Source: Gordonia sp. UBA5067 (GTDB lineage Bacteria > Actinomycetota > Actinomycetes > Mycobacteriales > Mycobacteriaceae). From it: a stretch of 32,202 nt of DNA. Below the pieces are notes generated by a model. The model was not told the origin of the DNA, ran no database searches, and was given only the letters and a program-made list of their open reading frames with translations. The stretch's first letter is position 1, and each line of letters starts with the position of its first letter. The translations under genes and the position numbers were made by a program. The stretch covers positions 1,360-33,561 of the forward strand of contig NZ_DIAX01000042.1 in the NCBI RefSeq assembly GCF_002414845.1, read 5' to 3'. Below are positions 8,178 to 16,565 of the stretch, one piece after another.

Positions 8178-11100
8178 TCAGCGAAACGAGTCGAAGGCCT
8201 TGACGACGCGCTTCTCGGAGACGGGGTAGGCGGTGCCGAGGCGCTGGGCGTACAGGCCGACTCTCAGTTCCTCGACCATCCAGTGCGCGTACTCGTTGAA
8301 CGCGTCGCGCCGCGACACGGGCAACTGTTCCAGCCGTTGGTTCCACCTCTCCACGACGCGGTCGACTGATCCGGTGGCGTCGCGATCACGGGCGGCGTTG
8401 GTGTCGAGGGCGTCGAGCCGGGTGACGGCTGCCGCGAGGTAGCGCGGAATCTCGTTCAGGTGGGTGGTGGGGGTTGCTCGGATGAATCCGTCGAACACCA
8501 GGTTGGACACTTGCTCGGCCACGTCGTCGGCGGCGAGGGTCCCCGTTCGCATTTCGACTGCGGTGTGAACGTCGGGCAGTTCGCCGAAGATGTCGAGCGC
8601 AGCGAAGAAGGCCGCGGGCGCGCGCTCGGTGATGAGGCGGGAGATGCGGTCGTGGAGTGCGGCGAATTCGGCAGGGGTCCGCAGTGCGGCCGCCTCGCGC
8701 GGGTCGACGGTATCCCGAACGGCGCGCCGGGAGCAGTCGGCCAGGAGCGCTTCGAGGGAAGAATACGGTTGCTGGCTCAGCGCGAGCCGCTGCCCCGGGG
8801 TCAGCCCGGCGGTGATCTTGCGCGACGGCACGGTCGTCTGCGCGTCGAGAAGCACCACGACGGCGTCGACGAGCGCGCTATCGCGGGCGGCGGCGGTGGC
8901 GTACCACTGCGATACGACCGTCCTCTCGTCGAGGACCGCCAGTCCGGGGAAGCGGGTCACCTGCTGCCCCGCGATCGCGGCGGTTACCGAGTCGTCGAGG
9001 TTGCCGAACGTCTCCGCGGTCCAGGTCGCAGCGCTCACCCGGGTGGGGCCGGTGGTGGCGGGTGTGGCGGTGACGGGATGCTGCAGGGCGGACAGCGTCC
9101 GGCTGCTGGCGACGGTGCGGCCGCGCGCGTCGACCACGGCGAAGTTCATCCGCAGGTGGTCATCGATCCGGTCCGGCGCAAAGAGGCCGGGCGAGACGGT
9201 TGTCCTCGTGAGTGCCGAGAGTTCGCGTGCCAGGCCCGTTATCAGGGGTTCGCTGCGCGGGGTGAGTCGTGCGATCGCCGCGGCCGCGTATTGGGATGCC
9301 GGCGACGCCAGCTTGCGGACCTGTTTGGGCAGGGTTTTGATCAGAGCGGTGACGAGATCTTCGCGCATGCCCGGAACGGACCAGTCGAATCCGGCGGGCC
9401 GGACATGGTCGACGAGTTCCCGTGGAATCTCGACGGTTACGCCGTCGGCCGGGTCGCCAGGAGCGAACTTGTAGCGCAGGGTCAGGCGGAGCTCACCCTG
9501 GGCCCACGTCCCGGGGTAGTCGGTTTCGGACACGTCGGCTCCGGCGACCACGTCGTCGGCGCGCAGATCCAGCTGGGTCGCGTCCCGCCCGGAGGCGTCC
9601 TTCCACCAGGAGTCGAAGTGCTGGCCCGATACGACGTCGGCCGGTATCCGTGCGTCGTAAAACGAGAAGAGCTGATCCGCGCTGATGACCAGGTCGCGCC
9701 GGCGGGCGCGGCTTTCTGCTTCGGCGGCGTCGTCGAGGAGCGCGCGGTTACGGCTGAAGAAGGCGTGTTTGGTGCGCCAGTCACCCTCCACAAGAGCGTG
9801 TCGGACGAACATCTCGCGACACATCGGCGGATCGATCCGGGTGTAGGTCACCAGGCGTGCGGCAACCAGCGTCACACCGAAGAGGGTGACCCGTTCGTAG
9901 GCCATGGTCGCGCCGCGCCGCGACGACCAGTGCGGTTCGCTGTAGGCCCGTTTGCAGAGGTCTCCGGCGAGACGTTCGGCCCATGCCGGATCGATGCGCG
10001 CGACTGTGCTCGCATAGGTGCGGGACGTCTCGATGAGTTCGGCGGCCATCAGGAAGGACGGCGGCTTCTTGGCCATCGACGACGAGGGGAAGATCATGAG
10101 CGAGGTGTTGCGTGCTCCCTGGTATTCCCGGGAGTCACCTTTGCGGGCCGCGATGTTGGACAGGAGGCCCGCGAGAATCGCCTGGTGGACGGCTTCGGGG
10201 TTGCGTTCGCGGTCCCGGTCGGTCGGCCAACCGAGGTCGCTGACGGTTCGCTGCAACTGGCGGTGCAGGTCGCGCCACTCGCGGATCCGGGTCCAGTGCA
10301 GGAACTCGCGGTCGCACTGTCGTCGGAATTGGCCGGCCGACAACGACGTCCGCGACTCCTGCAGATAGTCCCAGAGATTGAGTAGGGCGAGGAAGTCCGA
10401 GCCAGGTTCGTCGAAACGGCGGTGTGCCTCATCGGCCGACTCGCGCTTCTCGGCGGGCCGCATTCGCACATCGGGGATGGACAGCGCGGCGGCGACGACG
10501 AGAACGTCGTCGACGCAGCCGAGATCCCGGGCAGCGACGAGCATGCGTGCCGGTCGAGGGTCGATCGGCAGGCGGGCGAGCGCGCGGCCGACGGCGGTCA
10601 GCTTGGGTGGCCGGTCGGATCGGAGGGTGACCGCGCCGAGTTCGCCAAGTTCGGCCAGGCCGTCGGCGATCGCACGGGGCGACGGAGGCGAGACGAACCC
10701 GAAGTCGGCGATGTCGCCGAGTCTCAGTGACACCATCGAGAGGATCACCCCGGCGAGGTTCGCGCGCAGGATTTCCGGGTCGGTGTAGGGCGGCCGCGAA
10801 TCGTAGTCAGCTTCGTCGTAGAGGCGGATGCATACGCCGGCCGCCACCCGTCCGCAGCGACCGGCCCGCTGACGTGCGCTGGCCTGCGAGATCGGCTCGA
10901 TGGGCAGTCGGGTGACCTTGGTGCGCGTCGAGTAGCGGGACATGCGCGCGGTTCCGGAATCCACGACGTAGCGAATACCCGGGACCGTCAGCGAGGTTTC
11001 GGCGACGTTGGTGGCCAGGACGATCCGGCGCCCATTAGAGGGGGCGAACACGCGGCGCTGGTCGGCCATGGACAACCGGGCGTAGAGCGGGACGATCTCC

Positions 11101-11918
11101 GCGCCACGATTGAGCCAGTGTGAAAGGATCTTTGCCGCCTCCCGGATATCGCGCTCGGTGGGCAGAAATACCAGTATGTCACCCGTTGCCCCGGCCCAGA
11201 GTTCGGTGACGGCGCCATCGATCGCGGCGATGAGCTCGACGTCCGGCTCCGGCGGGCGGTATCGCAGTTCGACGGGGTGGGCCCGGCCGGAGACCTCGAT
11301 GATCGGCACGATGTCCTCAGCCGACGCGAAATGTCGGGCGAATCGCTCGGGTTCGATGGTCGCCGAGGTAATGATGACCTTCAGGTCCTGTCGGCGGGGG
11401 AGCAGCCGCTTGAGAAAGCCGAGGATGAAGTCGATGTTGAGACTGCGTTCGTGTGCCTCGTCGATGATCAGCGTGTCGTAGGCGCGCAGCATGGGGTCGC
11501 GAGAGATCTCAGCCAATAGGATGCCGTCAGTCATCACCTTCACCAGCGTGGTGTCGGAGACCCGATCGGCGAATCGTACGCAGTAGCCGACCGCGTCGCC
11601 CAACTCGGTCTCCGTCTCGGCCGCGATCCGTTCGGCCACCGAGGACGCCGCGATTCGACGAGGTTGGGTGTGGCCGATGATCCCGTCGATGCCGCGGCCG
11701 GCGGCGAGGCAGATCTTCGGCAGCTGCGTCGTCTTGCCCGAGCCGGTTTCGCCTGCCACCACGATGACCTGGTGGTTGAGCAACGCCTCGGTGATCTCGT
11801 CGCGCCGCAAGCTGACGGGCAGGTCGTCGGGAAAGGTGATGGTCGGGAGTCGTGCTCGCCGCGCTGCGATCAGGTCGGGGCCGGGTCCGCGCGATCGGGC
11901 TGGGGTGGACGGCGACAT
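8178..11918 (-). CDS. hrpA: ATP-dependent helicase HrpA (DEAH box)
   Basis: A 1246-residue DEAH/RHA-family helicase, close to the size of E. coli HrpA (about 1300). Visible motifs are Walker A GETGSGKTT (56-64), TQPRR (Ia), DEAH (153-156), SAT (III) and QRAGRCGR (VI). Helicase-associated, OB-fold and long C-terminal DUF3418-type regions follow. HrpA acts on RNA; in E. coli it has been implicated in mRNA processing and in rescue of stalled or collided ribosomes. The start at 11918 was chosen because upstream in-frame codons run into the promoter shared with the aminotransferase, and a TAGGCT -10 element lies 8 nt before this ATG. The opposite strand has a long open frame that is only a shadow of GC-rich coding. 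Confidence 0.95.
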   Translation of the reverse strand: MSPSTPARSRGPGPDLIAARRARLPTITFPDDLPVSLRRDEITEALLNHQVIVVAGETGSGKTTQLPKICLAAGRGIDGIIGHTQPRRIAASSVAERIAAETETELGDAVGYCVRFADRVSDTTLVKVMTDGILLAEISRDPMLRAYDTLIIDEAHERSLNIDFILGFLKRLLPRRQDLKVIITSATIEPERFARHFASAEDIVPIIEVSGRAHPVELRYRPPEPDVELIAAIDGAVTELWAGATGDILVFLPTERDIREAAKILSHWLNRGAEIVPLYARLSMADQRRVFAPSNGRRIVLATNVAETSLTVPGIRYVVDSGTARMSRYSTRTKVTRLPIEPISQASARQRAGRCGRVAAGVCIRLYDEADYDSRPPYTDPEILRANLAGVILSMVSLRLGDIADFGFVSPPSPRAIADGLAELGELGAVTLRSDRPPKLTAVGRALARLPIDPRPARMLVAARDLGCVDDVLVVAAALSIPDVRMRPAEKRESADEAHRRFDEPGSDFLALLNLWDYLQESRTSLSAGQFRRQCDREFLHWTRIREWRDLHRQLQRTVSDLGWPTDRDRERNPEAVHQAILAGLLSNIAARKGDSREYQGARNTSLMIFPSSSMAKKPPSFLMAAELIETSRTYASTVARIDPAWAERLAGDLCKRAYSEPHWSSRRGATMAYERVTLFGVTLVAARLVTYTRIDPPMCREMFVRHALVEGDWRTKHAFFSRNRALLDDAAEAESRARRRDLVISADQLFSFYDARIPADVVSGQHFDSWWKDASGRDATQLDLRADDVVAGADVSETDYPGTWAQGELRLTLRYKFAPGDPADGVTVEIPRELVDHVRPAGFDWSVPGMREDLVTALIKTLPKQVRKLASPASQYAAAAIARLTPRSEPLITGLARELSALTRTTVSPGLFAPDRIDDHLRMNFAVVDARGRTVASSRTLSALQHPVTATPATTGPTRVSAATWTAETFGNLDDSVTAAIAGQQVTRFPGLAVLDERTVVSQWYATAAARDSALVDAVVVLLDAQTTVPSRKITAGLTPGQRLALSQQPYSSLEALLADCSRRAVRDTVDPREAAALRTPAEFAALHDRISRLITERAPAAFFAALDIFGELPDVHTAVEMRTGTLAADDVAEQVSNLVFDGFIRATPTTHLNEIPRYLAAAVTRLDALDTNAARDRDATGSVDRVVERWNQRLEQLPVSRRDAFNEYAHWMVEELRVGLYAQRLGTAYPVSEKRVVKAFDSFR

Positions 11919-11926
11919 GATCGTCC

Positions 11927-11932
11927 AGCCTA
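11927..11932 (-). promoter_or_regulatory. -10 element, likely leaderless promoter of hrpA
   Basis: On the minus strand TAGGCT is followed by 8 nt and the ATG at 11918. There is little Shine-Dalgarno match in between. This fits a transcript starting within two bases of the start codon. Confidence 0.45.
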
Positions 11933-12017
11933 CGTGTGGTTTGCGGGCCCGGGTCGATCGACTCCGCCCTACCCGGCCGGTTGCGCGGGCGGCAGCCCGG
12001 TCCGCCATGATGGAACC

Positions 12018-13253
12018 ATGACCTATTCGCTCTGGCATGGTTTTGCCGATATGGGTGCCGTCGTGCACACCGGTCCCTTTGTCCTCACCCGCGGCGAGGG
12101 CGCATACGTCTTCGATGCCGAGGACAACCGCTACCTCGACGCGACCGCCGGCCTATGGTTCACCAACATCGGGCACGGTCGTACCGAGGTCGCCGACGCG
12201 GTGGCCAAACAGTTGTCGAAGCTGGCCCACTTCTCTGGCTTCGGTGATCACGCCGCGGATGTCTCAATCGAGCTGGCGGAGCGGCTCTCGGCAATCGCGC
12301 CGGTGCCGGGCAGCAAGATCTTCTTCACCTCCGGCGGCAGTGATGCGGTCGAGACGGCGACCAAGCTGGCCCGCCGCTACTGGCACGAGGTTGGACAGCC
12401 GGAGAAGACCATCATGGTTGGTCGGTCGAAGGCCTATCACGGGATGCATGTGGCCGGTACATCGTTGGCGGGAATCCCCGCAAACGGCGAAGGATACGGC
12501 GAATTGATGCCCGGTGTGGAGACGATCAACTGGGACGATGCGAAAAGCTTGCTGGGCTTGATCGAACGCGTCGGCGCTGAGCGGATTGCCGCCTTTTTCT
12601 GCGAGCCGATCATCGGCGCGGGCGGGATCTACCTGCCGCCCGAGGGGTATCTCGACGAGGTGCGCGGGATCTGCCGAGACCATGACATCCTTTTCGTCGC
12701 CGACGAGGTCGTGACCGGATTCGGGCGGATCGGCGGCCAAGAATGGTTTGCGTCGTCGCGCTTCGGCCTGGAGCCGGACATGATTGTCACGGCCAAAGGG
12801 TTGACATCGGGCTATGTGCCGATGGGTGCGGTATTCATCGCACCTCGCCTGGCCGAACCCTTCTTCGGGGGCGGTGTGTGGTGGCGGCACGGCTACACCT
12901 ACGGCAGTCACGCCGGCGCCGCTGCTGCTGCCATTGCCAACCTCGACATCCTTGAGCGGGAGAACCTGCTCGAGCGGGCCAGCGCGCTGGAGGGCGAACT
13001 GGCCGCAGCCTTCTCGCCGCTCGCTGAACTCGACACCGTCTCGGAGGTGCGCACCGGACTCGGTGCGGTCACCGCGGTCCAGCTCGCCGACGCGGCCCAA
13101 GCTCCGGCGGCGGTCGCCGGGCTGCGCCGGGCCGGCGTGGTGACCCGAGCGGCCGGTCAGGGCGCGCTACAGATCTCGCCGTCATTCGTGATGACGCCCG
13201 AGCAGGTGGAGGATATGGCGCGCCGCTTTGGGGGGGCCCTCGAGCAGTTGTAG
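12018..13253 (+). CDS. Class III PLP aminotransferase
   Basis: A 411-residue fold-type I, class III (omega-amino acid) aminotransferase. Key residues are the phosphate-binding GGSDA (106-110), D229 in VADEVVTGFGR, which contacts the pyridine nitrogen, and the Schiff-base lysine K260 in TAKGLTSGYVPMGA. The family includes beta-alanine/taurine:pyruvate, diamine and GABA transaminases. The substrate cannot be fixed from sequence, and no pathway genes are adjacent. The ATG at 12018 is consistent with the family N-terminus. A CATGAT element 6 nt upstream might be a weak -10, but this is uncertain. The gene is divergent from hrpA and ends at a hairpin shared with ahpD. Confidence 0.9.
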   Translation: MTYSLWHGFADMGAVVHTGPFVLTRGEGAYVFDAEDNRYLDATAGLWFTNIGHGRTEVADAVAKQLSKLAHFSGFGDHAADVSIELAERLSAIAPVPGSKIFFTSGGSDAVETATKLARRYWHEVGQPEKTIMVGRSKAYHGMHVAGTSLAGIPANGEGYGELMPGVETINWDDAKSLLGLIERVGAERIAAFFCEPIIGAGGIYLPPEGYLDEVRGICRDHDILFVADEVVTGFGRIGGQEWFASSRFGLEPDMIVTAKGLTSGYVPMGAVFIAPRLAEPFFGGGVWWRHGYTYGSHAGAAAAAIANLDILERENLLERASALEGELAAAFSPLAELDTVSEVRTGLGAVTAVQLADAAQAPAAVAGLRRAGVVTRAAGQGALQISPSFVMTPEQVEDMARRFGGALEQL

Positions 13254-13267
13254 CGGCGGGATGACGA

Positions 13268-13296
13268 TGCCCCGATCCGCAGTGCGGACCGGGGCA
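13268..13296. terminator. Bidirectional hairpin between aminotransferase and ahpD
   Basis: A 13-bp stem with one mismatch closes an AGT loop between two convergent genes. It has no T-tract on either side, as is usual for actinobacterial terminators. Confidence 0.6.
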
Positions 13297-13315
13297 GGCG
13301 TCGGTGGGCGAACCC

Positions 13316-13843
13316 CTAGCTCAGCGCGCTCTTCGCGGTGAGCGCGGCCGCGACACCGTTGATCGTCGCCGCGACCTTGACGGCTTCCCAGACCTGTTCC
13401 TTGGTCAGCCCGGCCTGGCGCACGACGTCGGCGTGGGCGGCGGTGCAGTCATGGCAGCCGTTGATGGTCGAGACGGCCAGACTCCAGAGCTCGAAGTCCT
13501 CCTTCGCCACTCCCGGGTTGCCGATGATGTTCATGCGCAGGCCCATCCGCACCTCGCTGTAGTCCTCGCCGAGGAAGCTCTTGGCGCGGTAGGCGACATT
13601 GTTCATGCCCATAATCGACGCGGCGCCCAGTGCGGCGTTGTAGGCCTCGCCGGAGAGGATATCGGCAGCCTCGTCACTCAGTTCCGCGATCACCGTTGCA
13701 TTGCCGGTGGCCACGGCCGACGCTAAGAATGTGCCCCACAGCTGCTGCTCGGTGAGCTCGGTGGTGCGGCTGAGGGTCCCCAGATTGAGCTTGAGGTCCT
13801 TGGCGTACTCGGGCAGCGCCGCTTTGAGGTTGTCGATGCTCAT
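13316..13843 (-). CDS. ahpD: Alkylhydroperoxidase AhpD
   Basis: AhpD couples the peroxiredoxin AhpC to lipoylated dihydrolipoamide succinyltransferase and the E3 subunit in mycobacteria, and has weak peroxidase activity itself. The 175-residue protein keeps E118, C130, C133 and H137 at the positions reported for M. tuberculosis AhpD. The active-site sequence is CHDCTAAH, so the position equivalent to His132 is Asp, with a His one residue earlier. The ATG at 13843 lies 5 nt after the ahpC stop, so the pair is an operon with likely coupled translation. Confidence 0.95.
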   Translation of the reverse strand: MSIDNLKAALPEYAKDLKLNLGTLSRTTELTEQQLWGTFLASAVATGNATVIAELSDEAADILSGEAYNAALGAASIMGMNNVAYRAKSFLGEDYSEVRMGLRMNIIGNPGVAKEDFELWSLAVSTINGCHDCTAAHADVVRQAGLTKEQVWEAVKVAATINGVAAALTAKSALS

Positions 13844-13848
13844 CGGTA

Positions 13849-14436
13849 TCAGACGCTCGCGCTCATCAGTTCGCCGGCCGCAATGGTCGGATCGCCCTTG
13901 CGCCAGTTGCAGGCGCACAGTTCGTCGGACTGTAGGGCGTCGAGCACGCGCAGCACCTCGTCGACGTTGCGGCCCACCGACCCGGCGGTCACCGATACGA
14001 ACTGGATCTCGTTGTTCGGGTCGACGATGAAGGTTGCGCGGTCCGCAACGCCATCGGCATTGAGGACGCCGGTGGCCTCGACGAGTTCGCGTTTGATGTC
14101 GCTCAGCATCGGGAACGGCAGCGTCTTGAGCTCTTCGTGCTGGGCACGCCACTGGAAATGGACGAACTCGCTGTCGATCGAGGCGCCGAGCACCTGGGCA
14201 TCACGATCGGCGAACTCTTCGTTGAGCTTGCCGAATGCGGCGATCTCGGTAGGACACACAAAGGTGAAGTCCTTCGGCCAGAAGAACACGATGCGCCATT
14301 TGCCGGCGTAGTCCTCGCTGGAGACCTGGGTGAAGTAGTCGTCGGGCTGCTGGGCGTTGACGGCGGACAGGTCGCCGCCGATCACCGCGGTCAGGTGGTA
14401 GGCCGGGAACTGGTCGCCAATCGTCAAGAGTGCCAT
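13849..14436 (-). CDS. ahpC: Alkyl hydroperoxide reductase AhpC (2-Cys peroxiredoxin)
   Basis: AhpC reduces alkyl hydroperoxides, hydrogen peroxide and peroxynitrite. The 195-residue protein has the peroxidatic C61 in FVCPTE and C174/C176 in ELCACNW, the same three positions as M. tuberculosis AhpC. The start at 14436 has GGAGA at good spacing, and the in-frame extension to 14481 is rejected. It is divergent from oxyR across about 100 bp and precedes ahpD, so peroxide-induced expression through OxyR is expected. AhpD presumably recycles its disulfide. Confidence 0.97.
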   Translation of the reverse strand: MALLTIGDQFPAYHLTAVIGGDLSAVNAQQPDDYFTQVSSEDYAGKWRIVFFWPKDFTFVCPTEIAAFGKLNEEFADRDAQVLGASIDSEFVHFQWRAQHEELKTLPFPMLSDIKRELVEATGVLNADGVADRATFIVDPNNEIQFVSVTAGSVGRNVDEVLRVLDALQSDELCACNWRKGDPTIAAGELMSASV

Positions 14437-14523
14437 CGGGATTCTCCGTTGCGTAGGGGTGCGGGGTTTGCTGTCATCCATTGTCGTCGACTGCGCCTAA
14501 AAGGGCTACGTGATGATTAGCAC

Positions 14524-14529
14524 TATATT
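14524..14529 (+). promoter_or_regulatory. -10 element, leaderless promoter of oxyR
   Basis: TATATT, in an AT-rich island, is followed by 7 nt (GATAGCT) and the oxyR ATG at 14537. No Shine-Dalgarno sequence is visible. The element is flanked by CTAT/ATAG and TTGAT/ATCAA dyads and would be covered by bound OxyR. Confidence 0.55.
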
Positions 14530-14548
14530 GATAGCTATGACCGATCAA
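14528..14548. promoter_or_regulatory. Candidate OxyR (LysR-type T-N11-A) operator
   Basis: TTGAT-N11-ATCAA is a perfect inverted repeat with the T-N11-A spacing of LysR-type binding sites. It spans the oxyR start codon. A second small dyad, CTAT-ATTG-ATAG (14523-14534), overlaps its left arm. The place suggests autorepression of oxyR and, from the same region, control of divergent ahpC. Confidence 0.55.
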
Positions 14549-15508
14549 AGTTATCACCCGTCGATCGCCGGCCTGCGCGCCTTCGTCGCGATCGCTCGCA
14601 AACTCCACTTTGGAAGTGCTGCAACAGAATTGGGGATAAGTCAGCCGGCACTGTCGCAGGCGCTGGCAACCCTGGAATCGGGTTTGGCGATGCGTTTGGT
14701 TGAGCGGACGACCCGGCGTGTCTTCTTGACATCGCAGGGCGAGGAGTTGCTGCCCCGTGCGGCCGCAGTGGTGCGCGCCGTCGACGAGTTGGCGTTCGCG
14801 GCCCGTGGTGCAGAGGATCCGCTTCGCGGCAAGCTGCGACTGGGGCTGATCCCCACCGTCGCGCCGTACACCCTGCCGGCCATCCTCGCCGGAGTCGCCG
14901 CGCAGTTGCCTGACCTTTCGTTGCTGGTCGTGGAGAACCAGACCGCGCGGCTGCTCGAGCAGCTGCGCGACGGCTCGCTCGATCTTGCCGTCCTGGCCCT
15001 GCCCGCCGACGCGCCGGGGATTGCCGAGATCCCCATGTACGACGAGGACTTCGTGCTCGCGCTGCCTCGGGGGCACCGTCTGGCCGGCCGCAAACGCGTC
15101 GACCCCGCGGCGATGGCCGAACTCCCGCTGCTCTTGCTCGACGAGGGCCATTGCCTGCGCGACCAGGCGCTGGAAGTGTGTCAGCTCGCTGGGTTCCGGC
15201 CGGACCTGGGCCAGACCCGCGCCGCCTCGTTGGCAACCGCGGTCCAGTGCGTCGAAGGCGGGCTCGGTGTCACGCTGATCCCGGCGACAGCGGTCGACGC
15301 AGAGACGGCGGGCGGCCGACTCGCGACCGCCACGTTCGCGCCGCCGCGTCCGGGCCGCCGGATCGGACTGGTGTACCGCGAGTCGGCGGGCCGCGCTGCG
15401 CCGTACGCGCGTCTCGCGCAGATGCTGACGGTGATGATCGCCGGTGCCTCGCCGACGACCGAGATCCGTCCGGTCGGGAACGCGTTGCCGGTCAGCCGGC
15501 CGGGCTGA
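14537..15508 (+). CDS. oxyR: Peroxide-sensing LysR-type regulator OxyR
   Basis: The 323-residue regulator has an N-terminal helix-turn-helix (about 9-66: [36 protein letters not shown]) and a LysR substrate domain. Two cysteines in [12 protein letters not shown] (C206 and C215) match the redox pair C199/C208 of E. coli OxyR, including the nine-residue spacing. A functional peroxide sensor is therefore likely, unlike M. tuberculosis, where oxyR is a pseudogene. The ATG at 14537 was preferred to 14510 because it gives the family N-terminus and fits the -10 element 7 nt upstream. The last 17 bases overlap the convergent oxidoreductase gene. Confidence 0.93.
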   Translation: MTDQSYHPSIAGLRAFVAIARKLHFGSAATELGISQPALSQALATLESGLAMRLVERTTRRVFLTSQGEELLPRAAAVVRAVDELAFAARGAEDPLRGKLRLGLIPTVAPYTLPAILAGVAAQLPDLSLLVVENQTARLLEQLRDGSLDLAVLALPADAPGIAEIPMYDEDFVLALPRGHRLAGRKRVDPAAMAELPLLLLDEGHCLRDQALEVCQLAGFRPDLGQTRAASLATAVQCVEGGLGVTLIPATAVDAETAGGRLATATFAPPRPGRRIGLVYRESAGRAAPYARLAQMLTVMIAGASPTTEIRPVGNALPVSRPG

Positions 15509-15938
15509 GCAAGAAGATCGGGATCACCCGGCCGGCCTTGGCCGCGTAATCGGCATACGGGGGGTAGGCGGCCACCGCGCGCTGCCACCACAGGGCGCGC
15601 TGTTGCGGGTCGGAGATCTGGCGGGCTGTGTAGGCGCCGACGGCGGTGGCGTCGCGCAATTGAACCGCAGGGTCGGCGAGCAGGTTGTGGTACCAGACCG
15701 GGTTCGCCGGGGATCCGCCTTTTGAGGCCACGGCCAAGTATTCGCCGCCATGCTCGACGCGCATCAGTGGCACTTTGCGGAGCTTTCCCGTTTTGGCTCC
15801 CCGCATCGTCACGATGACCACGGGCAGCTCGCTGCCCGGAAGCGTGGTGCCCTCGGTTCCGCCCGATCTCTCGTACGCCGCCACCTGGTCGCGCACCCAG
15901 GCGGACGGGCTGGGGGAGTATTCGTCGTCATAACGCAT
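15492..15938 (-). CDS. Deazaflavin (F420)-dependent nitroreductase-family oxidoreductase
   Basis: The protein (148 residues) is a small single-domain split-barrel protein of the Ddn/DUF385 family, common in mycolate actinobacteria. Family signatures are [30 protein letters not shown] and [18 protein letters not shown], the F420-binding region. Members use reduced F420 for nitro or quinone reduction or bind other substrates; the substrate here is unknown. The start at 15938 gives a usual N-terminus ([11 protein letters not shown]); an in-frame ATG at 15968 would add ten residues. It lies beside oxyR, so a part in oxidative stress is possible but only inferred from position. Confidence 0.88.
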   Translation of the reverse strand: MRYDDEYSPSPSAWVRDQVAAYERSGGTEGTTLPGSELPVVIVTMRGAKTGKLRKVPLMRVEHGGEYLAVASKGGSPANPVWYHNLLADPAVQLRDATAVGAYTARQISDPQQRALWWQRAVAAYPPYADYAAKAGRVIPIFLLSPAG

Positions 15939-16045
15939 ACCGCAACCAACGGTCGCGGGGCGCCGCATATTCCACCGTCGGACAGGGAAGCCGTCGCACC
16001 GGACGAGTGTGCGGATGGATTCAGGTCCGACGTTGCCAGATCCGA

Positions 16046-16074
16046 TTGAGCCACCGTGGACTCTTACCTAGAAT
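16046..16074 (+). promoter_or_regulatory. Housekeeping-type promoter for the secreted protein
   Basis: TTGAGC (16046-16051), a 17-nt spacer and TAGAAT (16069-16074) form one of the best promoters in the window. The start would be near 16081, upstream of the ATG cluster at 16101-16109. This excludes the in-frame ATG at 16056 as the translation start. Confidence 0.65.
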
Positions 16075-16100
16075 GGTGCAAACCAACCCTGACCGTGAGG

Positions 16101-16553
16101 ATGATGATGCACCACCTGGGCAAGGCGGCATTGGCCACACTGACTGCGGCAGTGGGCGCCGCGACCGTCGCGACGGCCGGCACGGGCGGGGCGCATGCCG
16201 CGCCGCGCTACACCGAGAACTTTCCGGTGCCGATCAGCGGCACCAGCACCACCGGGGCGAAGTGGCAGGGATTCCTGCTGAACCGGGAGCAGACGCGCCA
16301 GTTCCACAACGACGGCACCTGGACCATGCTCGGTTGGTGGGACCCGGCAGCGTACAACAGTGAGATGGCCAAGGCATTCAAGCCCGGTCGGGGCGCGGGA
16401 TGCATTGTCGCGGTGACGCTGGTGCGCGGCACCGACGGTGTCCTGAGCCTGGCCGACGGGCCGAATTACATCCGCACCGAGGAGTTCGCCACCAAGCACC
16501 CCGACGCGCCGAACGCGCTGTACTGGAGCACCAAGAATTTCCGCTGCGCCTAG
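16101..16553 (+). CDS. Small secreted protein of unknown function
   Basis: I do not recognise a family. The 150-residue product has a short N-region, a hydrophobic stretch (about 9-26) and a signal-peptidase I type site AHA/AP near residues 31-35, giving a mature chain of about 116 residues. The mature part is rich in Trp, Asn and Thr and has two cysteines (C101, and C149 one residue from the end) that could form a disulfide. Three consecutive ATG codons (16101-16109) follow GTGAGG, and the third has the better spacing. An own promoter lies upstream, so it is probably a single-gene unit. It converges on the helicase gene with 12 nt between stops. Confidence 0.75.
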   Translation: MMMHHLGKAALATLTAAVGAATVATAGTGGAHAAPRYTENFPVPISGTSTTGAKWQGFLLNREQTRQFHNDGTWTMLGWWDPAAYNSEMAKAFKPGRGAGCIVAVTLVRGTDGVLSLADGPNYIRTEEFATKHPDAPNALYWSTKNFRCA

Positions 16554-16565
16554 TTTTCGCTGGGT

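Noticed and set aside
8460..10385. 641-residue open frame on the plus strand inside hrpA
   Set aside because: It lies wholly opposite the clear HrpA reading frame, has Gly/Arg/Val-rich sequence without a domain, and is the usual antisense artefact of GC-rich codon use.
15806..15969. Possible extension of the F420-type protein to ATG 15968 or genes in the spacer toward 16100
   Set aside because: The extra residues (MRRPATVGCG) are unlike the family N-terminus, and the short open frames in the spacer lack ribosome sites and motifs.
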